From: Diplodia intermedia
Taxonomy: Eukaryota > Ascomycota > Dothideomycetes > Botryosphaeriales > Botryosphaeriaceae
Reading direction: 5' to 3'
Assembly: GCA_021495925.1 (NCBI GenBank)
Contig: JAKEKT010000046.1
Span: 186,001-250,000, forward strand
DNA: 64,000 bases
Shown here: one piece after another, positions 32,335-42,946 of the stretch
How positions within the stretch are numbered: the stretch's first letter is position 1
Layout of the letters: each line of letters opens with the position of its first letter
Notes under the pieces: model-generated
Seen by the model: only the letters and a program-made list of their open reading frames with translations
What the model was told of the DNA's origin: nothing
Database searches by the model: none
Made by a program: the position numbers and the translations under genes

Positions 32335-33483
32335 TCACACGTACAGCCTCAAGAACTCGACGAGGGTCATGATGGCCATGGCCTGGCCGTAGGGCATGCT
32401 CGTGCGCTCGATGTCGAAGTAGTGCTTGTAGTCGCGGCCCATGCCGGTGCCGAAGCTGGTGTCGAGCAGCTCGCCGTCGGGGCTGATCTTGCCCAGCACG
32501 GCCTTGGTGGCGCGGATGGCGACGTCCTCGTAGCCTTGCCTGGGCAGGTAGCGCTTGCGCACGGCCTTGAGGATGCCGTAGGCGAAGCCGGCGGTGGCGG
32601 ACGACTCGACGTAGCTGCCCGCGGCCTCGGGCTCGTCGAGCAGGGTGCGCCACAGGCCGTCGGGCGTCTGCAGCGCGGCGAGGGCGTCAACCTGGGCGCG
32701 CAGGATGTCGAGCAGGTAGTCGCGGGTGGGGTCGCCGGGCTGCAGGTCGAGCAGCTCGACGAAGTCGGGGATGACGATGGTGACCCACGAGTTGCCGCGG
32801 GCCCAGCGGGCGCGGGCGAAGTTGTGGCCCAGCCCGCCGTCCTTGGAGTTCCGCTCGAACTGCCAGCCGTGGAAGAAGAGGCCGGTGTCCTTGTCGAACA
32901 GGAACTGCATGTGCACGAGGAACTGGCGCTTGGCCTCGTCGACGTAGGCGGGACGGCCCAGCACCAGGCCGATCTTGGCCAGCGGCATCACCGTCATCAT
33001 CAGCGTGTCGTCCCACAGCTGGCCCGCGTTCTCCTCCAGGTAGGTCATGTGCTGGAAGCCGCCGAAGGGGGTGCGCGGCAGCTCGTGCATGGCCCACTCG
33101 GCCCAGCTCTCCAGCCACGGGCGCCAGGTGTCGTCGCGCAGGCGCGGGTCCTCGTACAGGTAGGCGAGCGTGAGGAAGACGGACATGGTGTTGATGTTCT
33201 TGGTCGTGCCCTCGGCCAGGCGGCCCGCGAACCACGCCCTGATGACGGCCAGCGTCGCCGCCGAGTTGGTCAGCGTGTGGTACTGGTACAGCCCGTACAG
33301 GCCGATGCCGTGCGTCCACTCCCAGTCGTTCCAGCCCTTGGTGTCGATGACGCGGCCGTCGGGCAGCCGCAGCAGGAAGTGGCCCGTCTGGTCGTTGATG
33401 TTGACGAGGTTGTCGGTGAGCTTGTGGATGGCGGCGTGGATGTCGGAGGCGGGCAGCCCGTGGACGGTGAGGGCGGTGGGCAT
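32335..33483 (-). CDS. GH105-type unsaturated rhamnogalacturonyl hydrolase
   Basis: Expected to remove the unsaturated galacturonyl residue left at the non-reducing end of pectin fragments by lyases (YteR/GH105 family). It is a single exon of 382 residues, the usual size. The (alpha/alpha)6-barrel signatures are DTKGWNDWEWTHGIGLYGLY, NINTMSVFLTLAYLYED, GGFQHMTYLEENAGQLWDDT with the Asp pair typical of the active site, and NFARARWARGNSWVTIVIPD. AAGSYVESSATAGFAYGI follows near the end. There is no signal peptide, so the enzyme is probably cytosolic and needs imported substrate. It is divergent, over 855 bp, from an MFS transporter gene. GH88 is the nearest alternative family; the length and motifs favour GH105. 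Confidence 0.88.
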   Translation of the reverse strand: MPTALTVHGLPASDIHAAIHKLTDNLVNINDQTGHFLLRLPDGRVIDTKGWNDWEWTHGIGLYGLYQYHTLTNSAATLAVIRAWFAGRLAEGTTKNINTMSVFLTLAYLYEDPRLRDDTWRPWLESWAEWAMHELPRTPFGGFQHMTYLEENAGQLWDDTLMMTVMPLAKIGLVLGRPAYVDEAKRQFLVHMQFLFDKDTGLFFHGWQFERNSKDGGLGHNFARARWARGNSWVTIVIPDFVELLDLQPGDPTRDYLLDILRAQVDALAALQTPDGLWRTLLDEPEAAGSYVESSATAGFAYGILKAVRKRYLPRQGYEDVAIRATKAVLGKISPDGELLDTSFGTGMGRDYKHYFDIERTSMPYGQAMAIMTLVEFLRLYV

Positions 33484-34338
33484 GATGGCGGTGGCGGAGG
33501 AGGTCTTGTTTACGAGCTGCGGCGGGATGTTTCGTCCTGGCAGGTATCAATCCGGACAGCAGCACGAGGGCCGCGCGTGGGAGAGGATTTGGCTTTAAAG
33601 GCTTGATGACGCGCGCGCAGCACGCAAGACCCGCGTCGCGCGCGCCGATGCCCCGCCGCAAGAGCCGAGCAGGTGGAGGAAGTTGCCCAGTCGAGTAAGC
33701 AGCTCTCGCCGGTCGCGCAGCCGGGCCCTGGCGTCCCCACAGCCAGCCCACGCGCGGCTCCCCCCGCCGGCGCCCTTTGCCCCGAGGGGCGAGGAGGCAG
33801 GATTTGTGCCAAGGCCTGCCGTGAGCATGGGCGCCCCGCAATACCCCGGGCTCGCTCTCCGCATTCAGGACCGCTCCCCGTGGGGCCAATTGGCTGCAAT
33901 CCGGGGCCCCCTCCATCGGCCCTTCCGCTGGGCGCCCCGGTGGCTGCGGCGAAGTCGGTGTGGAGGGCGCGGCAGCCTCGCGTGCAGCTGGCCCTCGCCG
34001 GCGCACCTGTCACACGCCCAAGCTTTGCCGCTCGCTTGGTGTCAACGCGTTGGGAACGAGCGGCGACCGGGTTCCTGGCTCCAAACAACCGAGAGGACGG
34101 AAGAATGGCTCCCAACTGGGAAACGCCCTCGGCTTATGTATCGCCCGCAGGAGGACGTGCAGCCCTGCCCCAGGCCTTTATATTTGCCCCGAGCAGAGTT
34201 GGACCCATCTTCTTCTGCAGTCGAGTCGCTCTGCCTGGTCCTTGTCCAGACTCTGCCCCGTCTCGCACTCTGTCTCTCCCTTCTCTCCCCACTCCCCACC
34301 CGTCAACCGCGCGGCATCACTGAGACCAGCCAACCACC
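33484..34338. promoter_or_regulatory. Divergent promoter of GH105 and transporter
   Basis: 855 bp between two start codons, GC-rich. TATA-like stretches lie near 34177-34184 (TTTATATT, on the transporter side) and near 33590-33599 (CTTTAAAG, on the hydrolase side). I looked for the GaaR motif CCNCCAA on both strands and found none. Confidence 0.5.
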
Positions 34339-36305
34339 ATGGCCGCCTCACACGACAACGTGGCCCACGCCGGCCGCCTGTCGTCCGACAACCGCGACAC
34401 CAAGAAGCACAGCTCTGATGTCGCTGAGATTGAGCACGTCCTGTCCACCGACCCCGAGCTCACCAAGGACCACGCCGACTATGGCCGTCTCGACAAGGAA
34501 GTCGCCAAGTACGCCAGCGCCGTCGCCATCGAGATCACGCCCGAGGAGAACAAGCGCCTCAAGCGCCTGATCGACCGCCGCGTCTTGCCCGTCATGATCT
34601 TCACCTACTTTCTGCAGGCCCTCGACAAGGGCACCATGAGCTTCGCCAGCATCATGGGCATCAAGAAGGACTTGAATCTGGTTGGCCAACAGGTATGCAT
34701 CTCCCCCTGCCGTGTATTTTCCTCCTCCGATGTGGGGATTCGCCTGTATCAGATATCAGGTGACCCCTTTTATGGACGATACGGCATCACGCCAATCACT
34801 GGCGATCGACTGGCTGACGAAGAGAGTAAACAGTACTCCTGGCTCACCACCTGTATCTACATCGCCGTCCTGTTCGTCGAGTACCCAACCAATTGGATGA
34901 TTCAGCGCGTCCCCATCGCCAAGTACCTCAGCCTGAACGTCATTCTCTGGTCCGCGACTCTCGCCCTGCACGCCGCTTGCACAAACTTCCCCCAGATCCT
35001 CGCCGTCCGTACCCTCCTGGGTATCTTCGAGGCCGTCTGCCAGCCGTCCTTCCTGGTCATGAGTTCCATGTGGTACAAGCGTGAGGAGCAGGCCCAGACC
35101 GTCACCTACTGGTACATGGTGAGTTCTCAATGCCAATCGCACCCAGGCTCCGAAGATCAAGGCAGCTGACAAAACTAGATGAACGGTGGTCAGCAAATCG
35201 TCGGCGGTCTTCTCGCCTACTGCTTCACCCTCATCCCTGACAGCGCCGCCATCCACTCCTGGCAAGCCCTCTTCATCTGCTACGGCTGCGTCTCGGTGCT
35301 CTGGGGCATCTTCGTGCTCTTCTGGCTCCCCGACAGCCCGATGCGCGCCAAATGCTTCTCCGAGGACGACAAGCGCCTGATGATCGAGCGCGTCCGGTCC
35401 AACCAGACGGGCCTGCAGAACAAGACGTTCCGCTGGGACCACGTGCGCGAGGCCTTCACCGACCCGCAGCTGTACTGCTACTGCCTGATCGCCATCTGCA
35501 CCACGCTGCCGACCTCGGGTCTCGGCGCCTTCGCCAACATCATCATCACCGGCTTCAAGTTCACCACCCTGCAGACGCAGCTGCTGTCCATGGTCCTCGG
35601 CGCCTACATCATCATCGTCCTGCTCAGCTCCACCTGGCTCGTCAAGAAGACCCAGCAGAACCTCATCATCATGGGCGTTTTCGTGATTCCGTAAGTCGCA
35701 CCCACCTCCCCCCAAACCGGTCCTCTCCCCTCCCACCCAACTAACCCAACTCCTCACAGCTCCTTCGTCGGCACCATCGTCCTCCTCTCCGTCCAAAACA
35801 CGGGCAAGGCCCAGCAGGCCGGCCTGCTCATCTCCTACTACATCGTGCTCTCCTTCTGGGCGGCGCAGACGCTCGCCATGTCCATGATCTCGCGCAACGT
35901 CGCGGGCCAGACGAAAAAGACCGTCGTCGTGGCCGCCAACTTCGTCGCCTGGTCCGCCGGCAACGCCATCGGGCCCCAGGTCTTCCTCGACTACGACGGC
36001 CCCCGCTACTTCATCGCCTTCGCCACCCACATGGGCTGCTACGTCCTGCTCGTCCTCGTCATCGTCTTCCTGCGCTGGTGGCTCGTGCGCGAGAATAAGC
36101 GCAAGGATCGCCTCGTCGACCAGAACGGCAGCGCCGCCAAGGATGCCGGCCTCGTGCACGCGTTTGAGGATCTGACGGATCGGGAGGTGAGTCCCGACTA
36201 TTGATTCTTTTTCCCCCCCCTCTTTTGTGTGCTCCCTCCGAAAGCGGCTTTGGGCTAACTTGTCTCTCTCCGTTGCAGAACGTCAACTTCAGGTACATCT
36301 ACTAA
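34339..36305 (+). CDS. MFS transporter, Dal5-like anion:cation symporter family (534 aa)
   Basis: Plasma-membrane proton symporter of the allantoate permease/ACS group, which carries organic anions, vitamins and sugar acids. Exons 34339-34692, 34834-35118, 35179-35690, 35760-36186 and 36279-36305; introns are 141, 60, 69 and 92 nt. About 90 hydrophilic residues come first, then PVMIFTYFLQALDKGTMSFA, the hallmark opening of this family (usually LDR/LDK), then YSWLTTCIYIAVLFVEYPTN and VRTLLGIFEAVCQPSFLVMS. The second half starts at MNGGQQIVGG, with LYCYCLIAICTTLPTSGLGA and FVAWSAGNAIGPQVF. Twelve membrane segments are expected. The last exon is just NVNFRYIY plus stop. The divergent GH105 neighbour suggests a pectin-derived substrate, which is inference. 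Confidence 0.9.
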
Positions 36306-36488
36306 ACCAGGTGTACATCCAGGTGGTACCTGGAAGAGGAGGAGAGCGATATGTTATCAACGTCTTTTTTTTTTATATGCAGGAACGAAATATATCCCTT
36401 CCAATCGTTCTCCGTGGAACCTTCCAGCCTTGAAACGTGAAAACGCACCGGTGTCCGGTGAAGACTCATAGGAACGACCAAACCCTAT

Positions 36489-39400
36489 TCACTCCCCACC
36501 CTTCTTCTTCCCCTCGTCAGCCTCCACCATCGGCGGCACCGGCACCTCCACGCCCTCCACCTTCCACACCATCCCGATATACCCATCGCTCACAACCCTG
36601 ACATCCACAACCCTCTCCCTGTCGCTCTCCGGCAGCTTAATCTGCACCCTCGTGCTCGGCTTGCTGCCCGCACCACCACCGCCGCCGCCAGCACCACCAT
36701 CACCTCCTCCCCTACCCCTACCCCTCCCCCTCCCTCTTCCTCTCCCCGCACCACTCCCAGAAAAGGGAGAATTCGAAGAATTCGAAGCCCCCCACCCAAC
36801 CCTCTTCAACGCCACCACCTCATCGCTGCCGCGCTCGCACACGACGACGAAGAAGCCTTCCGTCTGCGGCTTGGGGAAGCGCGGCGCGAACATGCGGTGA
36901 TCGCGGCTCGCGGCGTCGTTCCTGCGCGAGAGCGCGACCGTCAGCCCGAGGGCGTTGACGGCGGGCACGGCGACGGCGAGGTCGGGCAGGGCGGAGAGGG
37001 GCTTGAGGGCGCGGGGCACGACGGCGCCGGTTGTTGTTGTTGTCTTGAGGGCTTGTTCGACGACGGCGCGGGGGGCCGAGACGGCGTCGACGAGGTCCTT
37101 CGGCCGGCTGTTGTTGTTGTTGTTGTTTTGGACGCGGCTCCGCTCCGCCTCGACGTCGACGCCGGGCAGGATGGCGAGGGGCCCGTCGTCGGGCCAGCGC
37201 GCGCTCTTGACGCACTGCAGCAGCGTCATCATCATCAGCGCGCTGCTGGCCAGGCCCAGCTCCGCCAGCACGTCGATCGACGCCTGGATGATGCGGATCG
37301 CCTGGTCGAGCACCGACGTCTGGTCGCCGACGTAGTCGGAGATGGGCAGGTCGAGCCGCGCAAAGTGCGCTTGGAGCAGCAGGAACGCCTTCGTGTGTGG
37401 GTCCCACAGCGGAAGGTGCCCGAAGGCCTCGTCGATCTTGAGCGGCAGCGCCGCGTTGAGCTCGGCGTTGATGAGCTCCTCGTTGTGCCGCACCGGCAGC
37501 TCGTCGTACTCGGTCGCGCTGCTCATCCAGGCGAGCACGTCAGCGAAGCTGGCGTTGGGCTTGGCGTGCTTGATCAGGTGCCGAATCGTCTTGTGCGAGA
37601 GGTAGTAGTACGACATGATCTTGCCGAGCGGCGTTGGATCGATGTCGCCATTGGAATGGAGCGTGGCGCAGCCCGATTCGGCCAGCTCCGAGACGGACTT
37701 GTCCACGAGATTGACCATGTAGTCGTTCGCCAGCTGCTGTGCCGCAGTCGTATTGTGCTCCTCAGCAGAGATCTCGAGGCCATAGTAGGATGGGTTCTTG
37801 TGCAGACGGCGGAAGAAGAACGTCCAAGTAAGGTAGTCGAGTGCGTCTTGCTTCGTGGCAATGGTCTCTGCGGATATCTCGGCGCCCAAATGGTTGTCCA
37901 CAACTTTGTGGAGGGTAGACTCCACAGGGAAACCGGTGTGAAGGAAATGCTTGTAGAAATCCTTCTTCGCATCTTGGGTGAAGATACGCGCGATACCTTG
38001 CGTGTCGAACTGCGGACGACCAGCACGACCAAGCATCTGAAGTACATCCGTCAAATCCATGTCCCGATAGGCTTCGATTTTGGCGTCGAAATACTGTGTT
38101 CCCTTGACGACGACTAGATGCGCTGGCAAGTTCACACCCCAGGCAAGAGTGCTAGTAGCCACCAGAATCTGGATTTTGTTGTTCGCAAAGAGCTCTTCCG
38201 CAAGCTGACGGTCCGACTCGACGAGACCGGCATGATGGAGGCCGATACCAAAGCTGAGCGCCTCACGCAAGGACTCGTCCTTGACGCGGGCAAGGTTTAG
38301 GGCCAAATCTTCCTCGGACATCTTGACAAAGCGTCTGGGATTGTCTTCCATGCCGCAGTAGTTGATGAGGTCCCTTGCAGTCAAACGGGTTTGGCGACGA
38401 GAAGCCACAAAGACAATCACAGGCTTATCAGGAGAGTGGGTCTTGATGGCCAGGAAAGTGGGCCTGTTCATGGACTGCATCAGAGGACAGAAGCCTCTCT
38501 GTTCCGGGAAGCCGTCAATGTAGATTTCGAGCGGAACCGGACGCACTGAGTGGCGGAAGTTGAAAAGACCTGCCTTGACACCGAGCCAGTTCCCCAGATC
38601 CGTGGCGTTGGCGCAAGCAGTCGACATGCCCATGAGGCGAACCGAGCCCTTCTTCTGGGAGGCAATGTAGTTCATTCGGGACACGATGATTTCCAGAATA
38701 GGTCCACGATCACCGCCAAGCAAGTGGATCTCGTCGATAATGACCAGACTGACTTTGCGGACATAGTCACGGGTCTGCCAGCTACGACTGATACCGTCCC
38801 ATTTCTCGGGGGTGGTGATGATGATGTCGGCGTCTCTGATGGAGCGAGTATCCGGGGTGTTGTCACCAGTCAACTCAACCAGTTTGAGGCCCATTTGAGC
38901 AGTCAAGCGTTTGCCCCAGTCCTGGACTCGCTCGCGGACCAGTGCCTTCATGGGGGCAATGTAAACGACCTTCGAGCCAGGGTTCTCTCTGAAAGCCCAC
39001 CACATAGCTAGCTCGCATGCAACTGTCTTGCCACTTCCAGTGGGTGAACCAAGAAGAACATTCTCTGATGTATGGTAGAGGCAGTGGAACAGTTGCGTTT
39101 GCATTGGGTTGAAGTACTGGAAGCGCTGCCCGTATATCTCCTCCAAGAGCGGATTTTTGAGAGCAGAGATTGGCAGCGGCTGGAGGTTGAGAAGGTCCGT
39201 GTATACGCTCTCAGTATCAGGCCGGATAAGATGCTGGAAGGAAACGGGGGTGACAGTCTCCGCGCCAAGCCATCTATCCGAGACTGCACGAACATAGATT
39301 TGCGAGGGAAGTGGATCGGTGAGTGGGATGGTAAAGTTGAGTTCGTGGTCATCGTAGAGCTTTCTGCGCGAAAGGATGAAGTATTCGTGATGGTAGATCT

Positions 39401-42400
39401 CCGAGGTCTCCGAGTTCTCAACCCAAATCCAGTAAGACTCTGACGCGCCATGGTGACGATCATTCCAACGGAACTCCGGTGTCAGATACAGGCGGATCCT
39501 TAAGACATCGCGATTCAGAGGGGCAATTTCCGCTTCGACGCTCAAGGTGGGGAAGTTGTCGAGAAGCTTGCTGATGGTGTGACCCATCTTCGTGTTATGA
39601 ACGAGCTGGCCGATCTCGGCTGATTCCAAGTCTCGAAGTGCCTCGATGGACGACATGGACCCCTTCTCATCCAGATTTCTCAAAATGGGTCGCGGGAGAT
39701 CGAATTGATGGAACGGGTGCTCAAATGGCCAGACCTGTCTTTCAATAGACTTGCATAACGACAGCAAGACCAGGCACTGGTGGCCCCAACGTCTGTTCAA
39801 TGCAATCATGAACAGGGCCCTGCAGATACGCGTAGCATTCTGCGCGACATAGTTCGTGTCCGACTGAAGCGTGTAGTCTTCCAGACGTGCCTTGGAAATG
39901 TAGCTTTGGAGGAGAACATTTGTCTTTGAATGTGGCGTTCCGATGCCACCTGCAATATCGCAAGGAGTGATGTTCTCGTCCTCCTTCAGTCGTAAAAGTT
40001 CCTTTTCCTCGGATTCTCTGGACTGTATGTTGTCAAATTCGCCGCTCATACTGATCATCTTGAGCACATCTGCCTCTGATGCCTGCGCTCGCATCATGGT
40101 ATTGAAAATCTCGACGCTGGTCTGCAAAATGTAGTACTGGCTGGCAATGCGACCAACATCTTTTGCTTTTAGCTCTCCAGTTGTCTCGTTGTAAATGATC
40201 ATCTGGCTTTGCTGAAGGACGCGAGCAGCATCGGTGATCAGCTTCGTCCGACGCCCGACCAAAAGCGGGTCGTCGCTGATCTCCATCCAGTCGATTCCAT
40301 AGTTGGGAGGATTCCGTTGCATGCGAACGAACAGGTAGGAGTAACCAAGCCACGTTACAGCTTCTCGGACTGAAGTCACCGTACCCAGTGAGATCTCTGC
40401 GTTGAGATTATCCACCAGTCTCTTGGAGAAATTGGACTCAATCGGCTGCTGCTGAGTGACAGCGCCGAGGTAGTGCTGGAGCTTGTCATGTGTCGTGCAA
40501 ATGAAGCCGATACCAGTGTCCTCAAACTGAGGTCGACCGGCACGACCGAAAATCTGTAGAACGTCGAGAATACCGACATCAACAAATTTACCTTCCTGAG
40601 CACTGTAAAGCTGTGTTCCCTTGATGATGACAGCGGCAGCGGGCAAGTTAACACCCCATGCAAGCGTGGCGGTACAGCAGAGAACCTTGATGACTCCCTC
40701 CCCAAAGAGGCGTTCAATCATGTTACGATCAGACCTCGGCATGCCGGCATGATGGGTTCCCATTCCCTTAGGGAGCAGCTCACGCAGCTCCCGGCCTTTG
40801 GAGGATTTCATGTCGCGCACGGCCATGTCGTAATTCGGGTGCCCAGATGGTTCGAATAAGTCGGTAGATGCGTCTTCCATGGCCTTCTCATAAAGCATTT
40901 TGGCGGACTTGTACGTGTCTTTACGGGAATGCACAAACACCATGATTTGATGGCCTTGCTGGAGCATGGCTTTGACCTTTTCGTAGGCAACGTTGTCGAG
41001 ATTCTCTCTGGATTTGGCGGTACCGGCCTTCCCTTTCACACCAACGAAATGCTGCTCAAGCGGAACAGGTCGGAAAGAGGCATCGAAGTAGAAGAGTCCA
41101 GCCATGCGGTTGACCTTGAGGAAGTCGGCAACATCGATGTAGTTCGGAAGCGTGGCGGACAAGCCGACAATGCGGATGAGCGATTGTGTGCTCTCAACCT
41201 GGCGCTGGGTGCGAGCCACCAGGGATTCCAGGACAGCACCACGCTCATCGTGCAGCATGTGGACCTCGTCGATGATGAGCAGGCGAACCTTCTGAACCAA
41301 CTCGGTATCACCAGTGCTCTTGCGCGTAACAACATCCCACTTCTCCGGGGTCGTCACAATAATCTGAGTGGCCACGATCTCCGCTTTGGTGAGATGCATG
41401 TCTCCCGTAAGTTCACGGACTTGGATGCCCAGCCAGGCAAGCCGCTTCCCAAGTTTTTCGACAATTTCAGCGGCCAGAGCCTTCATGGGTGCAACATAGA
41501 CGATCTTGAAATCATCAGTTTGGACGACAAAATCGGTGGCCTCAGGCTCTTCCCAAGGACTGGGGATGATGTTTTTGGCGACGGTGTTGAGAACCGTGAG
41601 CATTGCAGCATCAGTTTTACCGGCACCAGTAGGAGCGCAAATAAGCATGTTCTCGCTGGTCCTGTATGCAACTTGGTAAACCAAGCTCTGCATGCGATTC
41701 AGGGTCTGGTAGCCTTTGAAGGTTCGTCTGCAGAGTCCATCTAAGTCGCTGATTTTGACCAGCTTCCGCCCAGCTCCCAGCGTCCCAACGCGCGCAGCCG
41801 GGATCGAATACTCCTCGAACTTGTCGTTGTCCTCCCTCGTGGAACCGATAGGAAGAGCATACTTCTTGCCAAAGCCTGAGAGAGTGTTGCCAGAGTCATG
41901 TGACTTGTAAACATGGGGATATTGCTCGCCGCCTCGTTTGACGCTTTCTGCAAGTGTAGCATTCTTGTGTTCAAAATCTTGCCTCCTCAGAGCTTCTTCG
42001 CGGTCCTGCTTAGTCTGTAGACGACCAAGGACGCCGCCCCTCTGCTGTTCAGCTTGGGCAGACTTGGTAATCTTCTTGCGGTAGCTGATGAGGTCAGCAA
42101 CCAGGTCGAGCTCCCCATAGCCGACGATGTCGGCAAGCATCATTTGGAGCTCCTCGTCACTGCTATCAGAACTTAAGAGGGCTATGATCTGATCCTGGAG
42201 GGTTTGAGCATCCAACCCAGAGCCGCGCTGAGCCACCTGGGCACACTGCTGACTGAGCCAGCTCTGGCTGTAGAGCGGTGCAGGGGCGGCAGCGTCGGCG
42301 ACAACAGCATCGACGCCGTCTATTTGGTCGCTGCTGTAGTCGGCACTCTCGTCGTCACTAACGAGATCCCAGATGTCGTCGCCACTGGCGGTGCCGGAAA

Positions 42401-42545
42401 GGTCCTCATCATCAAAGTCGATGTCGGCGCCGTAAGCGGGTGCATCGCCGTTTTTTTGAGGGAGCTTCAGGTCGGCGATGGCGGCGCGCATCTCGGCCAG
42501 CTGGGCGAGCCACTGCGACTCGGCGACATCCAAAGCGGGCGACAT
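36489..42545 (-). CDS. SLH1: Ski2-like tandem helicase, SLH1/ASCC3 orthologue (2018 aa)
   Basis: Cytosolic RNA helicase of the ribosome-quality-control trigger complex that splits collided ribosomes; related to Brr2 but without its extended N-terminus. It is one uninterrupted exon, and the length is close to yeast Slh1. Cassette 1 has APTGAGKT (residues 304-311), DEVH (426-429), SATLPN, ATLAWGVNLPAAAV and QIFGRAGRPQFED. A Sec63 unit follows. Cassette 2 has SPTGSGKT near 1165, DEIH near 1268, SRMNYIASQKKGSVRLMGMS and QMLGRAGRPQFDT, then the second Sec63 unit. Both Walker motifs look intact, unlike the degenerate second cassette of Brr2. The C-terminal Sec63 part carries runs of Asn and Thr and an Arg-Gly repeat. 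The open frame extends 57 codons upstream, but the ATG at 42543-42545 begins the conserved acidic N-terminus. It is divergent from YKT6. Confidence 0.93.
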   Translation of the reverse strand: MSPALDVAESQWLAQLAEMRAAIADLKLPQKNGDAPAYGADIDFDDEDLSGTASGDDIWDLVSDDESADYSSDQIDGVDAVVADAAAPAPLYSQSWLSQQCAQVAQRGSGLDAQTLQDQIIALLSSDSSDEELQMMLADIVGYGELDLVADLISYRKKITKSAQAEQQRGGVLGRLQTKQDREEALRRQDFEHKNATLAESVKRGGEQYPHVYKSHDSGNTLSGFGKKYALPIGSTREDNDKFEEYSIPAARVGTLGAGRKLVKISDLDGLCRRTFKGYQTLNRMQSLVYQVAYRTSENMLICAPTGAGKTDAAMLTVLNTVAKNIIPSPWEEPEATDFVVQTDDFKIVYVAPMKALAAEIVEKLGKRLAWLGIQVRELTGDMHLTKAEIVATQIIVTTPEKWDVVTRKSTGDTELVQKVRLLIIDEVHMLHDERGAVLESLVARTQRQVESTQSLIRIVGLSATLPNYIDVADFLKVNRMAGLFYFDASFRPVPLEQHFVGVKGKAGTAKSRENLDNVAYEKVKAMLQQGHQIMVFVHSRKDTYKSAKMLYEKAMEDASTDLFEPSGHPNYDMAVRDMKSSKGRELRELLPKGMGTHHAGMPRSDRNMIERLFGEGVIKVLCCTATLAWGVNLPAAAVIIKGTQLYSAQEGKFVDVGILDVLQIFGRAGRPQFEDTGIGFICTTHDKLQHYLGAVTQQQPIESNFSKRLVDNLNAEISLGTVTSVREAVTWLGYSYLFVRMQRNPPNYGIDWMEISDDPLLVGRRTKLITDAARVLQQSQMIIYNETTGELKAKDVGRIASQYYILQTSVEIFNTMMRAQASEADVLKMISMSGEFDNIQSRESEEKELLRLKEDENITPCDIAGGIGTPHSKTNVLLQSYISKARLEDYTLQSDTNYVAQNATRICRALFMIALNRRWGHQCLVLLSLCKSIERQVWPFEHPFHQFDLPRPILRNLDEKGSMSSIEALRDLESAEIGQLVHNTKMGHTISKLLDNFPTLSVEAEIAPLNRDVLRIRLYLTPEFRWNDRHHGASESYWIWVENSETSEIYHHEYFILSRRKLYDDHELNFTIPLTDPLPSQIYVRAVSDRWLGAETVTPVSFQHLIRPDTESVYTDLLNLQPLPISALKNPLLEEIYGQRFQYFNPMQTQLFHCLYHTSENVLLGSPTGSGKTVACELAMWWAFRENPGSKVVYIAPMKALVRERVQDWGKRLTAQMGLKLVELTGDNTPDTRSIRDADIIITTPEKWDGISRSWQTRDYVRKVSLVIIDEIHLLGGDRGPILEIIVSRMNYIASQKKGSVRLMGMSTACANATDLGNWLGVKAGLFNFRHSVRPVPLEIYIDGFPEQRGFCPLMQSMNRPTFLAIKTHSPDKPVIVFVASRRQTRLTARDLINYCGMEDNPRRFVKMSEEDLALNLARVKDESLREALSFGIGLHHAGLVESDRQLAEELFANNKIQILVATSTLAWGVNLPAHLVVVKGTQYFDAKIEAYRDMDLTDVLQMLGRAGRPQFDTQGIARIFTQDAKKDFYKHFLHTGFPVESTLHKVVDNHLGAEISAETIATKQDALDYLTWTFFFRRLHKNPSYYGLEISAEEHNTTAAQQLANDYMVNLVDKSVSELAESGCATLHSNGDIDPTPLGKIMSYYYLSHKTIRHLIKHAKPNASFADVLAWMSSATEYDELPVRHNEELINAELNAALPLKIDEAFGHLPLWDPHTKAFLLLQAHFARLDLPISDYVGDQTSVLDQAIRIIQASIDVLAELGLASSALMMMTLLQCVKSARWPDDGPLAILPGVDVEAERSRVQNNNNNNSRPKDLVDAVSAPRAVVEQALKTTTTTGAVVPRALKPLSALPDLAVAVPAVNALGLTVALSRRNDAASRDHRMFAPRFPKPQTEGFFVVVCERGSDEVVALKRVGWGASNSSNSPFSGSGAGRGRGRGRGRGRGGGDGGAGGGGGGAGSKPSTRVQIKLPESDRERVVDVRVVSDGYIGMVWKVEGVEVPVPPMVEADEGKKKGGE

Positions 42546-42946
42546 GGTGGCAAGATGTCTCGGGTGCGTTGGGGTGGAAGGGTTGAGCAGGTCCAATGTC
42601 GATCGCCGGTGACGAGTTTGCCAGCATGCAGCGAGGGGCGCCCAGGCAGCGGCGTTGGAGTGACGATGACAGGCGTGACAGGCACACCGCGGCAAACGGT
42701 GCAAATCCCCCGCCACCGAGCGGGGCTTGGCGGCGGCGGCGCTTCACCGCCTGCCGGACCGGGATGACGCAGTTCCGGCCTGGGGCACTGACGCTGAGCT
42801 CCGGCTCCCAGGCCGCCTGGCATCCCGCCCATCGACCTGCGTTTCAGACCTGACATCCTCCCTTCCCTACACGCTGTCTTCCCTCGCCCTGCGACCGCCA
42901 GCCTCCTGCCACAGCCTCACTTTGCATCTGCCCACCAGACGCCACC
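42546..42946. promoter_or_regulatory. Divergent promoter SLH1 / YKT6
   Basis: 401 bp between two start codons. The YKT6 side ends in a pyrimidine-rich leader and a CGCCACC context before the ATG. No specific site assigned. Confidence 0.5.

Noticed and set aside
32173..33606. 477-codon open frame on the plus strand
   Set aside because: Exactly antisense to the GH105 gene; its Val/Gly/Ala-rich translation mirrors third-position GC bias.
33510..34323. Overlapping open frames on both strands between GH105 and the transporter
   Set aside because: All three plus-strand frames and the minus strand are open together in GC-rich promoter DNA, and none has homology-like motifs.
34756..36159. 467-codon open frame on the minus strand
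   Set aside because: Antisense to the Dal5-type transporter and crossing its introns; no family features.
36897..38117. 406-codon open frame on the plus strand
   Set aside because: Antisense to the SLH1 helicase; no recognisable motif.
42546..42716. 57-codon N-terminal extension of SLH1
   Set aside because: The extension is Cys/His/Arg-rich and unlike the family; the ATG at 42543-42545 starts the conserved acidic N-terminus.
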